DNA of 64,000 bases. Origin: Atrina japonica (lineage: Eukaryota; Mollusca; Bivalvia; Pterioida; Pinnidae). A program made the translations under genes and the position numbers. The stretch is from NCBI GenBank assembly GCA_030159075.1, contig BROG01000112.1, positions 1,325,501 through 1,389,500 of the forward strand. Direction: 5' to 3'. A model generated the notes under the pieces. It saw only the letters and a list, made by a program, of their open reading frames with translations, had not been told where the DNA came from and searched no databases. This document shows, one piece after another, positions 54,990-64,000 of this stretch. Within the stretch, counting starts at the first letter, position 1; each line of letters begins with the position of its first letter.

Positions 54990-56200
54990 GGGTTATAATC
55001 TCTTAACACTCTAAATGGGTGACATTGTAAATATTCTTTAAATTTCTCAGTGACGGCCCATTTCAGAGCAAGAAATTCGAGTTTTTGGGCTGCATAATTT
55101 CTTTCAGACTTGCATACTCCACGGCTGGCATAAGCAATATAACCCGTTTTTTACCATTTTGTTCTTGGTATAGAACAGCTCCTAGTCCTCTACTATACGC
55201 ATCAGTTTGCAACTCAAATGCAAAGGAGTAGTCTGGGTAACCAAAGTTGGTTGGTGTAGATAAATATTATAAACATAATACCAAGGTTACAATGCTCAAG
55301 ACGATCGTTTTTGTCAATTAGATTTCATCAGTTTAATTTTAAATAGATTAACTAAAAAGAAAGTGGTATCCTACTGTTGCTTCATTTCTTGAAATGCTTC
55401 GCCTTGTGCTTTACCCCATGTAAAAAGGAAAATATTATCTACATTTGGATACTTCTTATTGGATGTCTTTCTGGTTAGAGGTATTAGATCTGTGAGAGGT
55501 CTGGCAATATTCGATTTATTTATTATTTTATTTTACAAATCTTTTGTAGTAATCTACAAATCCTAAAAACTGTCCAACTTCGTCAATTGAAGTAGGTTGG
55601 CGCCAATCTCTCACTTTCTGTATCTTTTCATCATTAGACTCTATACCTTCTTTTGAAACAATATGGCCTACATACATAACACGTGGTATCAAAAGGGAAC
55701 ATTTCTTTGGATTCTCACAGGCGTTGAAATGCCTCTTTAGTCTAGACAGATGTTCATCAAAACTGCAGGAAAAGATAATCAGATCATCCAAAAATATCAA
55801 ATACATATCACCAAGACATTTTTCATTAGGCGCTGGTAGGTATCTGGGGGATTGGTTATCCCGAATGGCATTCATAAAAACCTAATGACCAACGGTAAAT
55901 ACCATAGTTTTTATGTTCCCCAGCAATCTCCACTTGGTTATAGCCTGACTTCATGTCAAGTACAGAAAGTATTTAAAACCAGACAGGGATTTCAAAATAT
56001 CCTCTGTCCTGGATAAGACATAATTATCCTTAACAGTTCTAGAATTCAGCTGTCTATAGTCTGTGCAAAGGATTAGTTGACTGTTCTTCTTCTTGACAAG
56101 AACCACATTGGACGAGAAAGGTTAGTGAGATTTACGAATGATATCTGCATCCAACAAATGTTTCAATGATCTCTAACTTGATCTATCATAGCTGGAGGAA
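54990..56200 (-). pseudogene. Gypsy RT and RNase H remnant
   Basis: RT: SSNVVLVKKKNSQL, DYRQLNSRTVKDNYVLSR (about 56040-56140), then YLIFLDDLIIFSCSFDEHLS (FLDD in place of the usual YxDD first residue), YVGHIVSKEGIES and QFLGFVDYYKRFVK (55528-55875). RNase H: FGYPDYSFAFELQTDAYSRG near 55190-55250. The two are separated by the insert 55263-55375. Confidence 0.8.
55263..55375 (-). ncRNA. Hammerhead-bearing insert inside gypsy pol
   Basis: About 113 bp with no gypsy coding, between FQEMK and the RNase H start. On the minus strand: CTGATGA (55331-55325), AAAAC in place of GAAAC, GATC, GTC, TTGAGC (55299-55294). The core change and a lost stem I (ATTAAA) make activity unlikely. It ends TTATAATATTTATC as the other copies do. 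Confidence 0.55.
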
Positions 56201-56393
56201 AGGTTTGTCATTCTCTAACTCTATCTTGTGTTGTACATTTGAATTATGTCCGATATCTGTATAACCTGTAGACAAATATCTGTATACTGATGAAGGATAT
56301 GTTTAATCTGACCCGATCTGAAGAGGTAAGTTCTTCTGGTAGTGTTACTTCATCTACAATATCCTTGTCTTGTGTCACATCATTCTTCATGGG

Positions 56394-56630
56394 TTATTCT
56401 TGGATAACTACGCGCTGTACTTCACATAGCTCATATGGGTAAACAGTAACTGTCATTGTAGTAATATTATTTAACAGTACATGTATGGTATTAGTCTCTT
56501 GGTCTTGATAAGTAAATTTGACTGGTGAAATATCCATATCAGATGGTAGTTTCGATTTACTAGTGACTTGCATCAGAGCACACACTGGATGGTATGGTAA
56601 CTTCTTATGCCGATATCCCTGTGCCACCAC
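56394..56630 (-). pseudogene. Gypsy segment between protease and RT
   Basis: 78 open codons beginning VAQGYRHKKLPYHPVCALMQ. Similar in position and style to the protease-RT linker of Ty3/gypsy pols. Confidence 0.5.
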
Positions 56631-56726
56631 TTCTTTATTTGGAGATATGATTATTCTCTATAAGCCAATACAGTATCGTTATGTGATAATTCTCTCTGTT
56701 GTAGTGATAAACACCTGAATGTATAT

Positions 56727-58350
56727 ATAAAACATCTCAGATACCAAAGTATAAATCTTTAGGATGTCCAGGACATAGATACAAATCCGGCAAAAATGGA
56801 CAAACACTGGCCTTTGGAAAACAAGAGGTGGGATCAGGTGCCATGGAGTAGTAAGCATCCCCTGTCGACCGGTCACACCCGTCGCGAGTCCACAGTCAAG
56901 TTCAAATGATATATGTGAAGAACGAATCCTCGTCACAATTGGTTTCAACAACCGCCAACGAAAAGGCAACTCAACATTTCACCCAGTGAAACAGAATAAT
57001 TGCAAACAAGATTACTATACCGACCATAACATTTGTGGAACGTTGACATCAAACGCGGTTTTCGATATCCCTATGTCAATAACTTGTCAGTGAGTAGTTT
57101 ACTTCTGTATATGAAATGTTCATATGGTGAACACGCCCTGGGATATAGAATTATTTGTGAAATATAAACTCCATATGCGGGTGTCTATGGGATGATACTA
57201 CTTAAATGTGGAAAATTTTCGATGGGAAAGCCGAAATCGTCGCGTGTGTCGTATAGCTTAGTTGCCAATTTCCCGTCTGTGTCTATAGTAAGTAAAATGT
57301 CTAAGTAAGAAGCGTGTGTGGTTGATTCTGTTGTATCTTTAATTCTAGTTCGCTGAGATATATCGAATTGACATATGTATGAAAATTGTCATTATTAATT
57401 GACAAAACGTCATCGATATATCTAATTGTCAAATTAAAGGACACCGCTAGCTTTTTTCGTTTGATTCAGCAGTTTCTTAATGAAGTATTCTTCGTATAAA
57501 TAAAGGTATTAGATCGGCCGATAAAGGGGCACATTGGTTCCCATAGGAATGACGACAGTTTCCGAAAATTACAAATATATTGTGTATTTGAAATTCCAGC
57601 ATGTTTTTTATATCAACTTCAGTGTATTTATGTGTAGAATCAGAGTGGTGTTTGACAAAATAAGTATCATGATAACCAATCACTAGATATTTAAATTTTT
57701 GGGTACCACCTTTAGTGAAAAAACAATTGTCTATGATGCTAAAAAGTCTTTCTTTTAATTTTTTATGTGGAATAGTTGTGGAAAGAGAAGAGAAGTCGTA
57801 TGTTTTAATACTGTGAATTTGAGAAAAATTGTGTGCCTTCAAATTTTCCAAAAGTTATTTAGAATTTGTAAGTATCCACATCTGATATACACCGCTTCTG
57901 GAATAAGCAACTGTACAGTATTGTTGATGTTTCTCCTAAACGGCTCTCAATATCTTGGTAAGGAGTAAAGATAAAGGTTTGGTAGAACATTTGCTGGATC
58001 CTTTTATGTACCTCTGCTAATATGAGGTTTTGTGAAGTTTAGGTATCTAATATAAATATAGTAGCTCAAAATAAGTTTCGGTTGTAGGTACATCAAAAGA
58101 ACGATATACGGACACGTGTTTTTGAGGGATCTCATCCTTTGAAAGTGAGCTACTTGTGTAGGTAGGATTATCAGAATTCGTATTAGACCATAGCTCTCCT
58201 AATAAACAATTATAGTTATGTGCCTTGCAAATAAAAACTATATTATTTGAGTCTTTGTCTGCTGGGACCAGTACATATTGACCAGCACATATTGGTCATG
58301 TAATTTATCCAGTTCAGTAACTACCTCTGGATGTCAAATACCATGGAGTT
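56727..58350 (-). mobile_element. Penelope-like element nested in the gypsy element
   Basis: The longest PLE copy here. Minus sense, from the DQYVL/DSNNIVFICKAHNYN region (about 58300) through PKLHK, YDFSSLSTTIPHKKLKERL (RT motif A region), KFKYLVIGYHDTYFVKHHSD (57477-57851) to the 3' tail at 56727. Several stops interrupt it. The flanks are both gypsy, so the PLE inserted second. Confidence 0.82.
57477..57851 (-). pseudogene. PLE RT open fragment
   Basis: 124 codons: ENLKAHNFSQIHSIKTYDFS, SLSTTIPHKKLKERLFSIID, THKYTEVDIKNMLEFQ, then CAPLSADL in shifted context. This is the central RT; the YIDD part further downstream (about 57400-57430) is in another frame. Confidence 0.78.
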
Positions 58351-58800
58351 GTTAACTTGTCATTCTGTAGAAATCTGACTCCATATCTGTCTTTGGTTTG
58401 ATTCATTAGAATCTCTAGTACATTAGTACCTAACAAAATAGGAACTTTTTCGTGGTACTCTCTGGTATGTACTACTAAGAAAATAGTGTTTACAAAAAGG
58501 GTGGTCCATCAATGGTGCAAGGATATACCCTTGGTAAGGTAAGTGTTCTCCATCAGCACACTCAACTTGTCTGTGAGTGGTTCAATATGAAAATCAGGTA
58601 AATATTTCTGATGAACCTCACTGATTGTTGAAACTGCTGATCAAGTGTCTAACAAAGCTACTGGTTTAAAATGTTTAATATAAACTGTAGTTTCATTTGA
58701 TGAACCTACAAGTATTGTGTTAAGTGATCGTTTTGAACGATAAAATTTGTTCATTTCTGAAATACAATTTGGTGATAAATCATAAATAAAATAATTTCTA
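58351..58800 (-). pseudogene. Gypsy protease remnant
   Basis: Around 58630-58655 the minus strand reads VALLDT, then a TGA stop where the active-site Gly is normally found, then SAVS. The reading confirms gypsy protease origin and its inactivation. Confidence 0.7.
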
Positions 58801-59591
58801 GAATGATCTAATCTGACTCTACTGTCCTTCCTGGTTACACCTGAATAACAATTTAGATTGCTTATCTCTATTTACATGTCTTCACTATTTGTATCATTTA
58901 TACAAGTATTAGATGTAAATGTTTCGGGACTAAATCTATCGGGTAAGTCTTTGGACTGTCCCTCGTCAAAGACTTCTACTGGTTTAAATTTCTCTGTCCT
59001 TTTCCTCTAAAATTACCTCTGCTTTGATAATTAAAACCTCTACCCGGTGCCTGGTTTCAGTAAGAGAAATTTCTGGATCCACCTCTACTATACTGTCCAT
59101 ATGGTGCATCTGGGTAATTCATATTGGTCATATAACCTTCACTGTTATATCTTCTTGGCTCTTGATTATCTCCCCTTGGGAATGTTTCTCTACCCCAGTT
59201 CTTGTCTCGTGCTCTAGTGTAATCTCTTCTTCATGGAACACTTTCAAAATTACCTTATTGTCTATATATTGGTCAGTTCATTTTCAAATGGATCCACTCG
59301 AGTATAAAGTATATAAAATTTCTTCACAGTGCTTGTGTATTATGGATCACTTTCTGATTTCTATCCATGACCTGAGTACTAGTGGTAGTACTTGTAGAAA
59401 ATGAGTTCAGCATCAATAGTTCGTATTATTTCTCTGTGTGTTAAAATCTTTAATGGTGTGGTATTTGAATCGTACTGCATTCTGTCTCTCAAAGCAGAGA
59501 ATTGTATATCTCACATCTGCAGCAATTTTCTTTCTCTCATATGGTATCTGTAGTAGTGCTTCATGATCACTTACATTACCACATATACTTT

Positions 59592-59804
59592 CTAATTTTC
59601 TATGATATGGTGAGGAATACTGTCCTCTGGCATAGTGACTAGCAAGGATCTTGCATTTCGATGTAAAGAATTTCTGATTGTCTGTAATATTAGAGTTTCA
59701 GAGCAATTAACTTCCCTGATAATACATTTCACATCATCTTTCCATACGCCAAATTCTGCTTTTCCACTCTTATTTTCACCTGAAAATTGAGAAACTTTCC
59801 GCAT
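59592..59804 (-). pseudogene. Gypsy gag remnant
   Basis: 70 codons: VSQFSGENKSGKAEFGVWKD, IIREVNCSETLILQTIRNSL, HRNARSLLVTMPED, the start of a Ty3-type capsid domain. A Gly/Arg-rich stretch (RGFNYQSRGNFRGKD type) further on, about 59000-59050, is the nucleocapsid end. The plus frame 59024-59404 is a shadow. Confidence 0.65.
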
Positions 59805-59875
59805 ATGAATACATGATACCCCTAAATGATGTGAAGCATTAAGTGAGCTTAATATATATAAAATATATATATATA

Positions 59876-61060
59876 ATTATTGATTCAAGTTCTTCCTTAC
59901 TACGTTGCTTTTCACTTAAAACCTTACACTTCAGATCTTTTCATCACCCGCCATAATGTCAAAATTATCTGCGGAATGTACTAAATTACAAGTATTTGTA
60001 CACCAAAATGATATACATGTACACACTGTAAATACAATTAAATGTACATACTTTATCGAGGAGTAGACAAGTCTATATTTTCTCACTTGTATCAGTGCTG
60101 TATAAACACAGTACGTTAATCAAATTTATTCATTAGGCCGAAGGGAACTAACAATTTATCACTGTGCATTATGTTTGGAGTTTATCAGTAGCGATCATGT
60201 GATCTGATCTGTCAGTTGGAACAACTATTCGTCGCAAACTGATTGGCCATTGGGGAGCTGGTAAGTGTTATATTGTGTAACATATTTATTATACGTGTGT
60301 ATACAATAATTTTTTATTAATATCTTTTTGTGAGATAAAACTACATGTTATTTTTCGGATAGATTTTGACCCCTCGTTTTAACTTTAGTTGCAACCCTTC
60401 AAACTGAAAGTTGAAAAATATTTAAGTGTAATGATTTTGGTCAAAGAAAATTTATTGATGTCTTCTAAATCTTAAAACTAAAATTCCACAGCTTTTTGGC
60501 AGAGGATTGTGAAAGTTTTGACTTCTAAATTAACAGGTGGACAGATAAAATGTGCATTAGTTTACACTCCTGAGTGACAAGCCCACCAGATTTTTGACAA
60601 TGTATGTAAATATTGGTCAAGCTTGGAATTTGATCCTCTAACAAAAAATTGAAACTCTATCTGCTTGATAACTACAAGCCCTTGATAATTCTACATGCTT
60701 TTTGCTGTTGTTTTACATCGCGATTTCAACTCTTTCACCTTTTGCCAGTAAAGATTGGATCCCCGCTAGAAGCTAAGATCATTTTGTGATAAAGTTAGCC
60801 AGTTTACAAGCGGATGGCCGTTGGTCGCCTCCCTGGTGCATTTGAAACCAGGTTATTTCCCCCAAGAATGGAATAACTTGGGTAAAAGACAAAGAATTAA
60901 ATACACAGCAAAAAAAAAATAAAAAAATAAAAAAATAAATAAATAAATAAAAAAATAAATATATAAAAATAAAAAAACAAAAATAAAAAACAATAGAGTT
61001 GACATTAGATTTTGGGGATATGCCACAAATTTGACACGTGCTTTTGACCGCACACAATGC
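59876..61060. other. Intergenic DNA
   Basis: No gene. The A-rich stretch 60908-60992 (AAATAAATAAATA type) makes low-complexity F/Y frames on minus that should be ignored. Confidence 0.4.
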
Positions 61061-61063
61061 AGT

Positions 61064-61140
61064 GAGGGTTCGTTAACGTGCCATGCTTACCGTGACACGG
61101 GATAACAGTTTTATGTCTCATCGGGAATAAATGTCACTTT
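61064..61140 (-). mobile_element. SINE fragment (family S1)
   Basis: AGTGAGGGTTCGTTAACGTG, TACCGTGACACGGGA and TGTCTCATCGGGAA match the S1 body only. Confidence 0.6.
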
Positions 61141-61161
61141 CACTTCGAATTCCATGCCCTG

Positions 61162-61199
61162 GGTGATGAAGCGGCCTCAGAAACGGTATTGTCTTGAGC
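61162..61199 (+). ncRNA. Hammerhead motif, upstream copy (5' side degenerate)
   Basis: GTGATGA - GCGGCCTC - A - GAAAC - GGTATT - GTC - TTGAGC. It shares the 3' half with the complete motif at 61516, but the first core base is G instead of C and the 5' strand of stem I is missing. Expected cut point 61193/61194. Confidence 0.5.
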
Positions 61200-61600
61200 A
61201 TTGTAACTTTGGTAATATGTTGATAATACTTATAACCACTAGGTCGTTGCCACTGCTGGTGGACCGTTTGAGTCCCCGAGGGTATACATAAACCTAGTAC
61301 CTGGTATTTCGATACCAGTTGTTCATCTTATACTAAAGGAATATTTGGCACTGTTGACACCATTTAAATTCGAAAATTTTCTAAAGCTAAGATAGTCATT
61401 TTTTTTTTTACAGTGGTTACTCTTTGACGGATTTCGGCTATACGTTTAGATATATTATTTGGCCCTGTATGACACCACTTTATGTTTAGAAAAAACACAT
61501 ACTTTTCAAATTGGAGCTCAACTGATGAAGTCTAATTGACAGAAACGGTATCGTCTTGAGCATTGTAACTTTGGTATTATGTTTATAATATTCTTAAGGT
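61194..61600 (+). mobile_element. Retrozyme-like or PLE-terminal unit between two hammerheads
   Basis: The sequence after each predicted cut is nearly the same for about 40 bp (TTGAGCATTGTAACTTTGGT, then A/TATATG and ATAATA). The unit between the two cut points is 362 bp and has no coding capacity. Direct-repeat hammerheads around a short non-coding unit is the plan of retrozymes and of PLE terminal repeats. Confidence 0.55.
61516..61561 (+). ncRNA. Type I hammerhead ribozyme motif, near complete
   Basis: Stem I GCTCAA (61516-61521) pairs perfectly with TTGAGC (61556-61561). Core CTGATGA (61522-61528) is exact. Stem II is AGTC-TAATT-GACA: three pairs below an A-A mismatch next to the core. 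GAAA follows (61542-61545), then stem III ACG-GTAT-CGT and C17 of GTC; cleavage is expected after 61555. Very short stem III is usual for hammerheads of PLEs and animal retrozymes. The A-A step could lower activity. Confidence 0.75.
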
Positions 61601-61604
61601 CTGT

Positions 61605-62350
61605 GGTGTGACCCGGTATCCTTAATCGAACCTAGGACCTTCCACTGGTGGGTCGAATGCGCTGAAACATTTCTTATTTGAACAAATTAGATAATATAGT
61701 TTGAAAAGATTTGTATAATGTATACTTACTGTAAAATGTTTTACCAATACATTACTTTGTTTAAGATACAAGTAAAATATCATGAACATTACTGATAAAT
61801 AATAATAAAGTAGTGACAAACGATAAAATGTAGTTATCAGTGTTTTACGTGCGCAAGATGGACTTAGATAAGTTGTCTGTTGAATCAAACAAAAATACCG
61901 ATAAAAGGATATAAATATATATTTACTATCGTTCTAGAATGTTAAAGAACAGATACAAATCAGTCAGCAATGCAATGCATGCAATAAGAAATAAAGTGGT
62001 ACTAGATGGCGTATTAATATTATATAATCCAGGCGTTCAGCATAATGGTGACGGGGCATTATGACCTGTATATTGATGACGTCATCTGATTGAGTTATTG
62101 TGTGATGCGCTAATATTTCGTTCTTCATATCAAATGTTTCTCCTAACTCACCGTAGGTTAACCTTCAGATGACTAATTTCCATCTCTTTTTGTGTCAGTC
62201 GTCATAACCATTTTAAAAGACATTTGATCAGTCCAGTGAGATGTTGAAGATAACAATTGGATAACGTTTGTCGTCATGCAAAACTACCTTCCTGTCATGA
62301 TTAAAACCTACGGGTCAGGAAATATCAGGATCAGTATCGTCAACTTTGTG
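61605..62350. other. Intergenic DNA
   Basis: No gene recognised; the minus frame 61622-61888 lacks any domain. Confidence 0.4.
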
Positions 62351-62445
62351 TTTTTCAAGTCCTTGGAAGAGACAACCGGCCTTCCTAAAAAAAACTTTGT
62401 CACAAAAATCAACTAAAGTTCCAGCAGAGCTTGAATATATTTGTG
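62351..62445 (-). mobile_element. SINE fragment (family S2)
   Basis: AAGAGACAACCGGCCTTCCT and CAGCAGAGCTTGAA match the S2 body. Confidence 0.5.
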
Positions 62446-62631
62446 TCTTTTATTTCAATAGCCTAAATTTCCCCCAAATAAATGCCCTATTTTCTTAATA
62501 GCGGAGTGATGAATTTCAATTATAACGGTGAATACCTGTAGACCCTACAAAACTACAGGTTAGGAAACGTACATGTAACTGGAAAAAATAATAAATACAA
62601 TATTGTTTTTTTTAGTAACATGTGGATTGCA

Positions 62632-62706
62632 TCTTCTGAGGCAGAATAATACATATTTATCAACCGTACTACGCAATCGTATTAAATATGTATTCTTCCG
62701 CCTCAA
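62632..62706. repeat. Near-palindrome of about 75 bp
   Basis: CTGAGGCAGAATAATACATA on the left is answered by TATGTATTCTTCCGCCTCA on the right, with about 25 bases between the arms. Possibly a tiny MITE. Confidence 0.65.
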
Positions 62707-63049
62707 ACGTTGTAAATCATGTCGATAGTGTCTGGTTCCTTGGCGATTCTCTGGTTATTTACATAGTTGTCTAGACTTTATATACAGCAAAATCAACCAA
62801 GCTGTCATACCTTGATAATTTTCACAGTATGAACACTGTCAGATTGCTGAACATTAGATAAGTCGACAATCATTATGGCAATCATTATGGCATTACGACA
62901 ATCATATATCTTTTAACCACGTTAAAACTGCAATCTTCCTTATCAAAAATTGTAACCAAACACTGTCCTACATCACAAAGAGCAATGAAGTCACTAGTCC
63001 TTCTATCACTTAATCAAAACTCCGTTGTACTGTTTAATATATGGGATAC

Positions 63050-63262
63050 TGTTCAGTATGAAAACAAACCTGTTTGGGGTACAGTTAAACATAAAATCAA
63101 CCGGTTTGGGGCATTGTTCAACATAAACATAAACCGGTTTGGGTACTGGTACTTCTAGCATCAATTTCAATTGGTTTGTGGTACTATTACACATACAAAC
63201 CGACGGCTTTGGGGTACTATTACACATAACAAGCAACCGAATTTAGGTATTGTTACACTCGT
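63050..63262. repeat. Degenerate tandem repeat (AACCGGTTTGGGGTACTGTT type)
   Basis: Four or five imperfect units with CAACCGGTTTGGGG, ACTGTT and ACATA. The minus frame 63006-63236 gives PKPVYVY-like repeats from it. Confidence 0.7.
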
Positions 63263-63466
63263 TTCGGTAACTACATCATCGCACAAGTGATTGACCAGTC
63301 AGACAATGGACAATATGACTGAGATCTTTGCAGCATTTTAGAAATTTGAAAAAGACATTTAATAGAAACAAACTTTTAAATATTCGTAAATATGATAAGG
63401 TTTTCAATATTTTTATCTTTGGTTAAAATGATATGAATGTTTCGCTCATTGTTTGTTTTATTTCAG

Positions 63467-63868
63467 GGACTGCAATGGCAATGATCAGACTTGATGATCA
63501 TTTAAAATGTTCTGTATGCTTGGACTTGTACAATGATCCACGCCGGTTACCGTGCGACCATGTGTTTTGTTTTAGGTGTTTGGAAGGAGTATGTGGTAGA
63601 TCCAAGTACTTTGCGTGTCCGGAATGTAGAACAAATGTTAAAGTAGGTGTGGGAGGACTGAAAAGTTTACGACGAGATCTAAAGTTGGCATCGATTGTTA
63701 GTGTCTATAATGTAGGAGTAAAGAATGAAACATGTACCAGACATGGGAAACTGGCAGATATTTTCTGTGAAACCTGTAAAAAAACTTGTATGTAACGCAT
63801 GCGGTTTTGGCGGAGAACATGGAGATCATAACTTGATTGAAATAGAAAAAGCAACTCAGTGTGAAGAG
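63467..63868 (+). CDS. TRIM-family RING/B-box protein, first coding exon (partial)
   Basis: A splice acceptor (TTGTTTTATTTCAG) precedes GGACTGCA; ATG 63475 is the likely start (MAMIRLDDHLKCSVCLDLYN). A C3HC4 RING follows: CSVC, then LPCDHVFCFRC, then CPEC. A B-box begins CTRHGKLADIFCETCKK. At a run of seven A (63778-63784) the frame shifts: frame one stops at TAA 63793, while the next frame continues as LVCNACGFGGEHGDHNLIEI, exactly the second half of a B-box. So there is one extra A, either a sequencing or assembly error or a disabling mutation. A GT donor lies at 63869. Such proteins are E3 ubiquitin ligases; the coiled coil and C-terminal domain are outside the window, so the subfamily is unknown. 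Confidence 0.82.
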
Positions 63869-63885
63869 GTATAAACATAACACAC

Positions 63886-63887
<2 letters not shown>

Positions 63888-63950
<63 letters not shown>

Positions 63951-63967
63951 TATATATATATATATAT
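63888..63967. repeat. (GA)n followed by (TA)n microsatellite
   Basis: Pure GA run to about 63949, then TA units; in the intron after the TRIM exon. Confidence 0.93.
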
Positions 63968-64000
63968 TTGAAAATCAGTTCATTTATAACATAAAATCCA

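Larger units (their letters stand above)
54092..59875 (-). mobile_element. Degraded Ty3/gypsy element, hosting two insertions
   Basis: Minus sense, from gag (about 59800) to integrase C-terminus (about 54100), with many stops and frameshifts. It is a different family from the intact element at 0.9-6.3 kb: its RT/IN strings differ (FLDDLIIF, FCRMFGREPKLPIDIAFGI). It is interrupted by a PLE (56727-58350) and a hammerhead-bearing piece (55263-55375). Clear LTRs were not identified; an ATTATGGCGGGTGATG motif near 59950 could be the leader. Confidence 0.8.

Noticed and set aside
60779..61057. Two minus frames rich in F, I and Y
   Set aside because: Low-complexity A-rich plus strand; no real protein.
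63698..63887. Minus frames opposite the TRIM exon
   Set aside because: Antisense shadows of the RING/B-box coding sequence.

Overview
The window reads as nuclear DNA of a marine mollusc, most likely a bivalve. It is AT-rich, gene-poor and intron-rich, and it is packed with tRNA-derived SINEs, Penelope-like elements (PLEs), Ty3/gypsy elements, fold-back elements, minisatellites and (TA)n/(GA)n runs. The organism call is inference from this repeat mix and gene style; I cannot name a species.

Layout: 0.9-6.3 kb (minus) holds a largely intact Ty3/gypsy element. Its gag and pol are in the same frame and separated by one TAG codon; a possible LTR region lies at 6.4-7.45 kb. From 8.2 to 14.1 kb there are MITEs, SINEs and two clean minisatellites. 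A small NUPR1-type gene lies at 15.0-15.2 kb (minus). From 15.6 to 17.1 kb there are two fold-back elements built from iterated short motifs. From 18.3 to 20.5 kb lies the 3' end of another gypsy element (plus).

The main host gene is a CYP3-clan cytochrome P450 on the minus strand, 22441-35719. I reconstructed 13 exons by splice sites, phase and homology; only the short first exon is missing. Exon lengths follow vertebrate CYP3A genes closely, but the exon equivalent to CYP3A exon 11 (227 bp) is split here into 89 + 138 bp. The introns are full of SINEs, PLE tails, a 35-bp minisatellite and a 157-bp tandem repeat. A decayed copy of exon 4 with flanking intron sits at 53.5-54.1 kb, so part of this locus was once duplicated.

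From 36 to 50 kb there is no clear gene: a GC-rich element, a tandem duplication carrying a filled and an empty site for a fold-back element, PLE copies, and one arm of an 850-bp inverted repeat whose other arm is in a P450 intron. From 53 to 60 kb a dead gypsy element (minus) is interrupted by a PLE and by a short hammerhead-bearing insert. At 61.15-61.6 kb there are two direct-repeat hammerhead ribozyme motifs 362 bp apart, the second with an almost complete type I fold. The window ends in the first RING/B-box exon of a TRIM-type gene (63.47-63.87 kb), which carries an apparent one-base frameshift.
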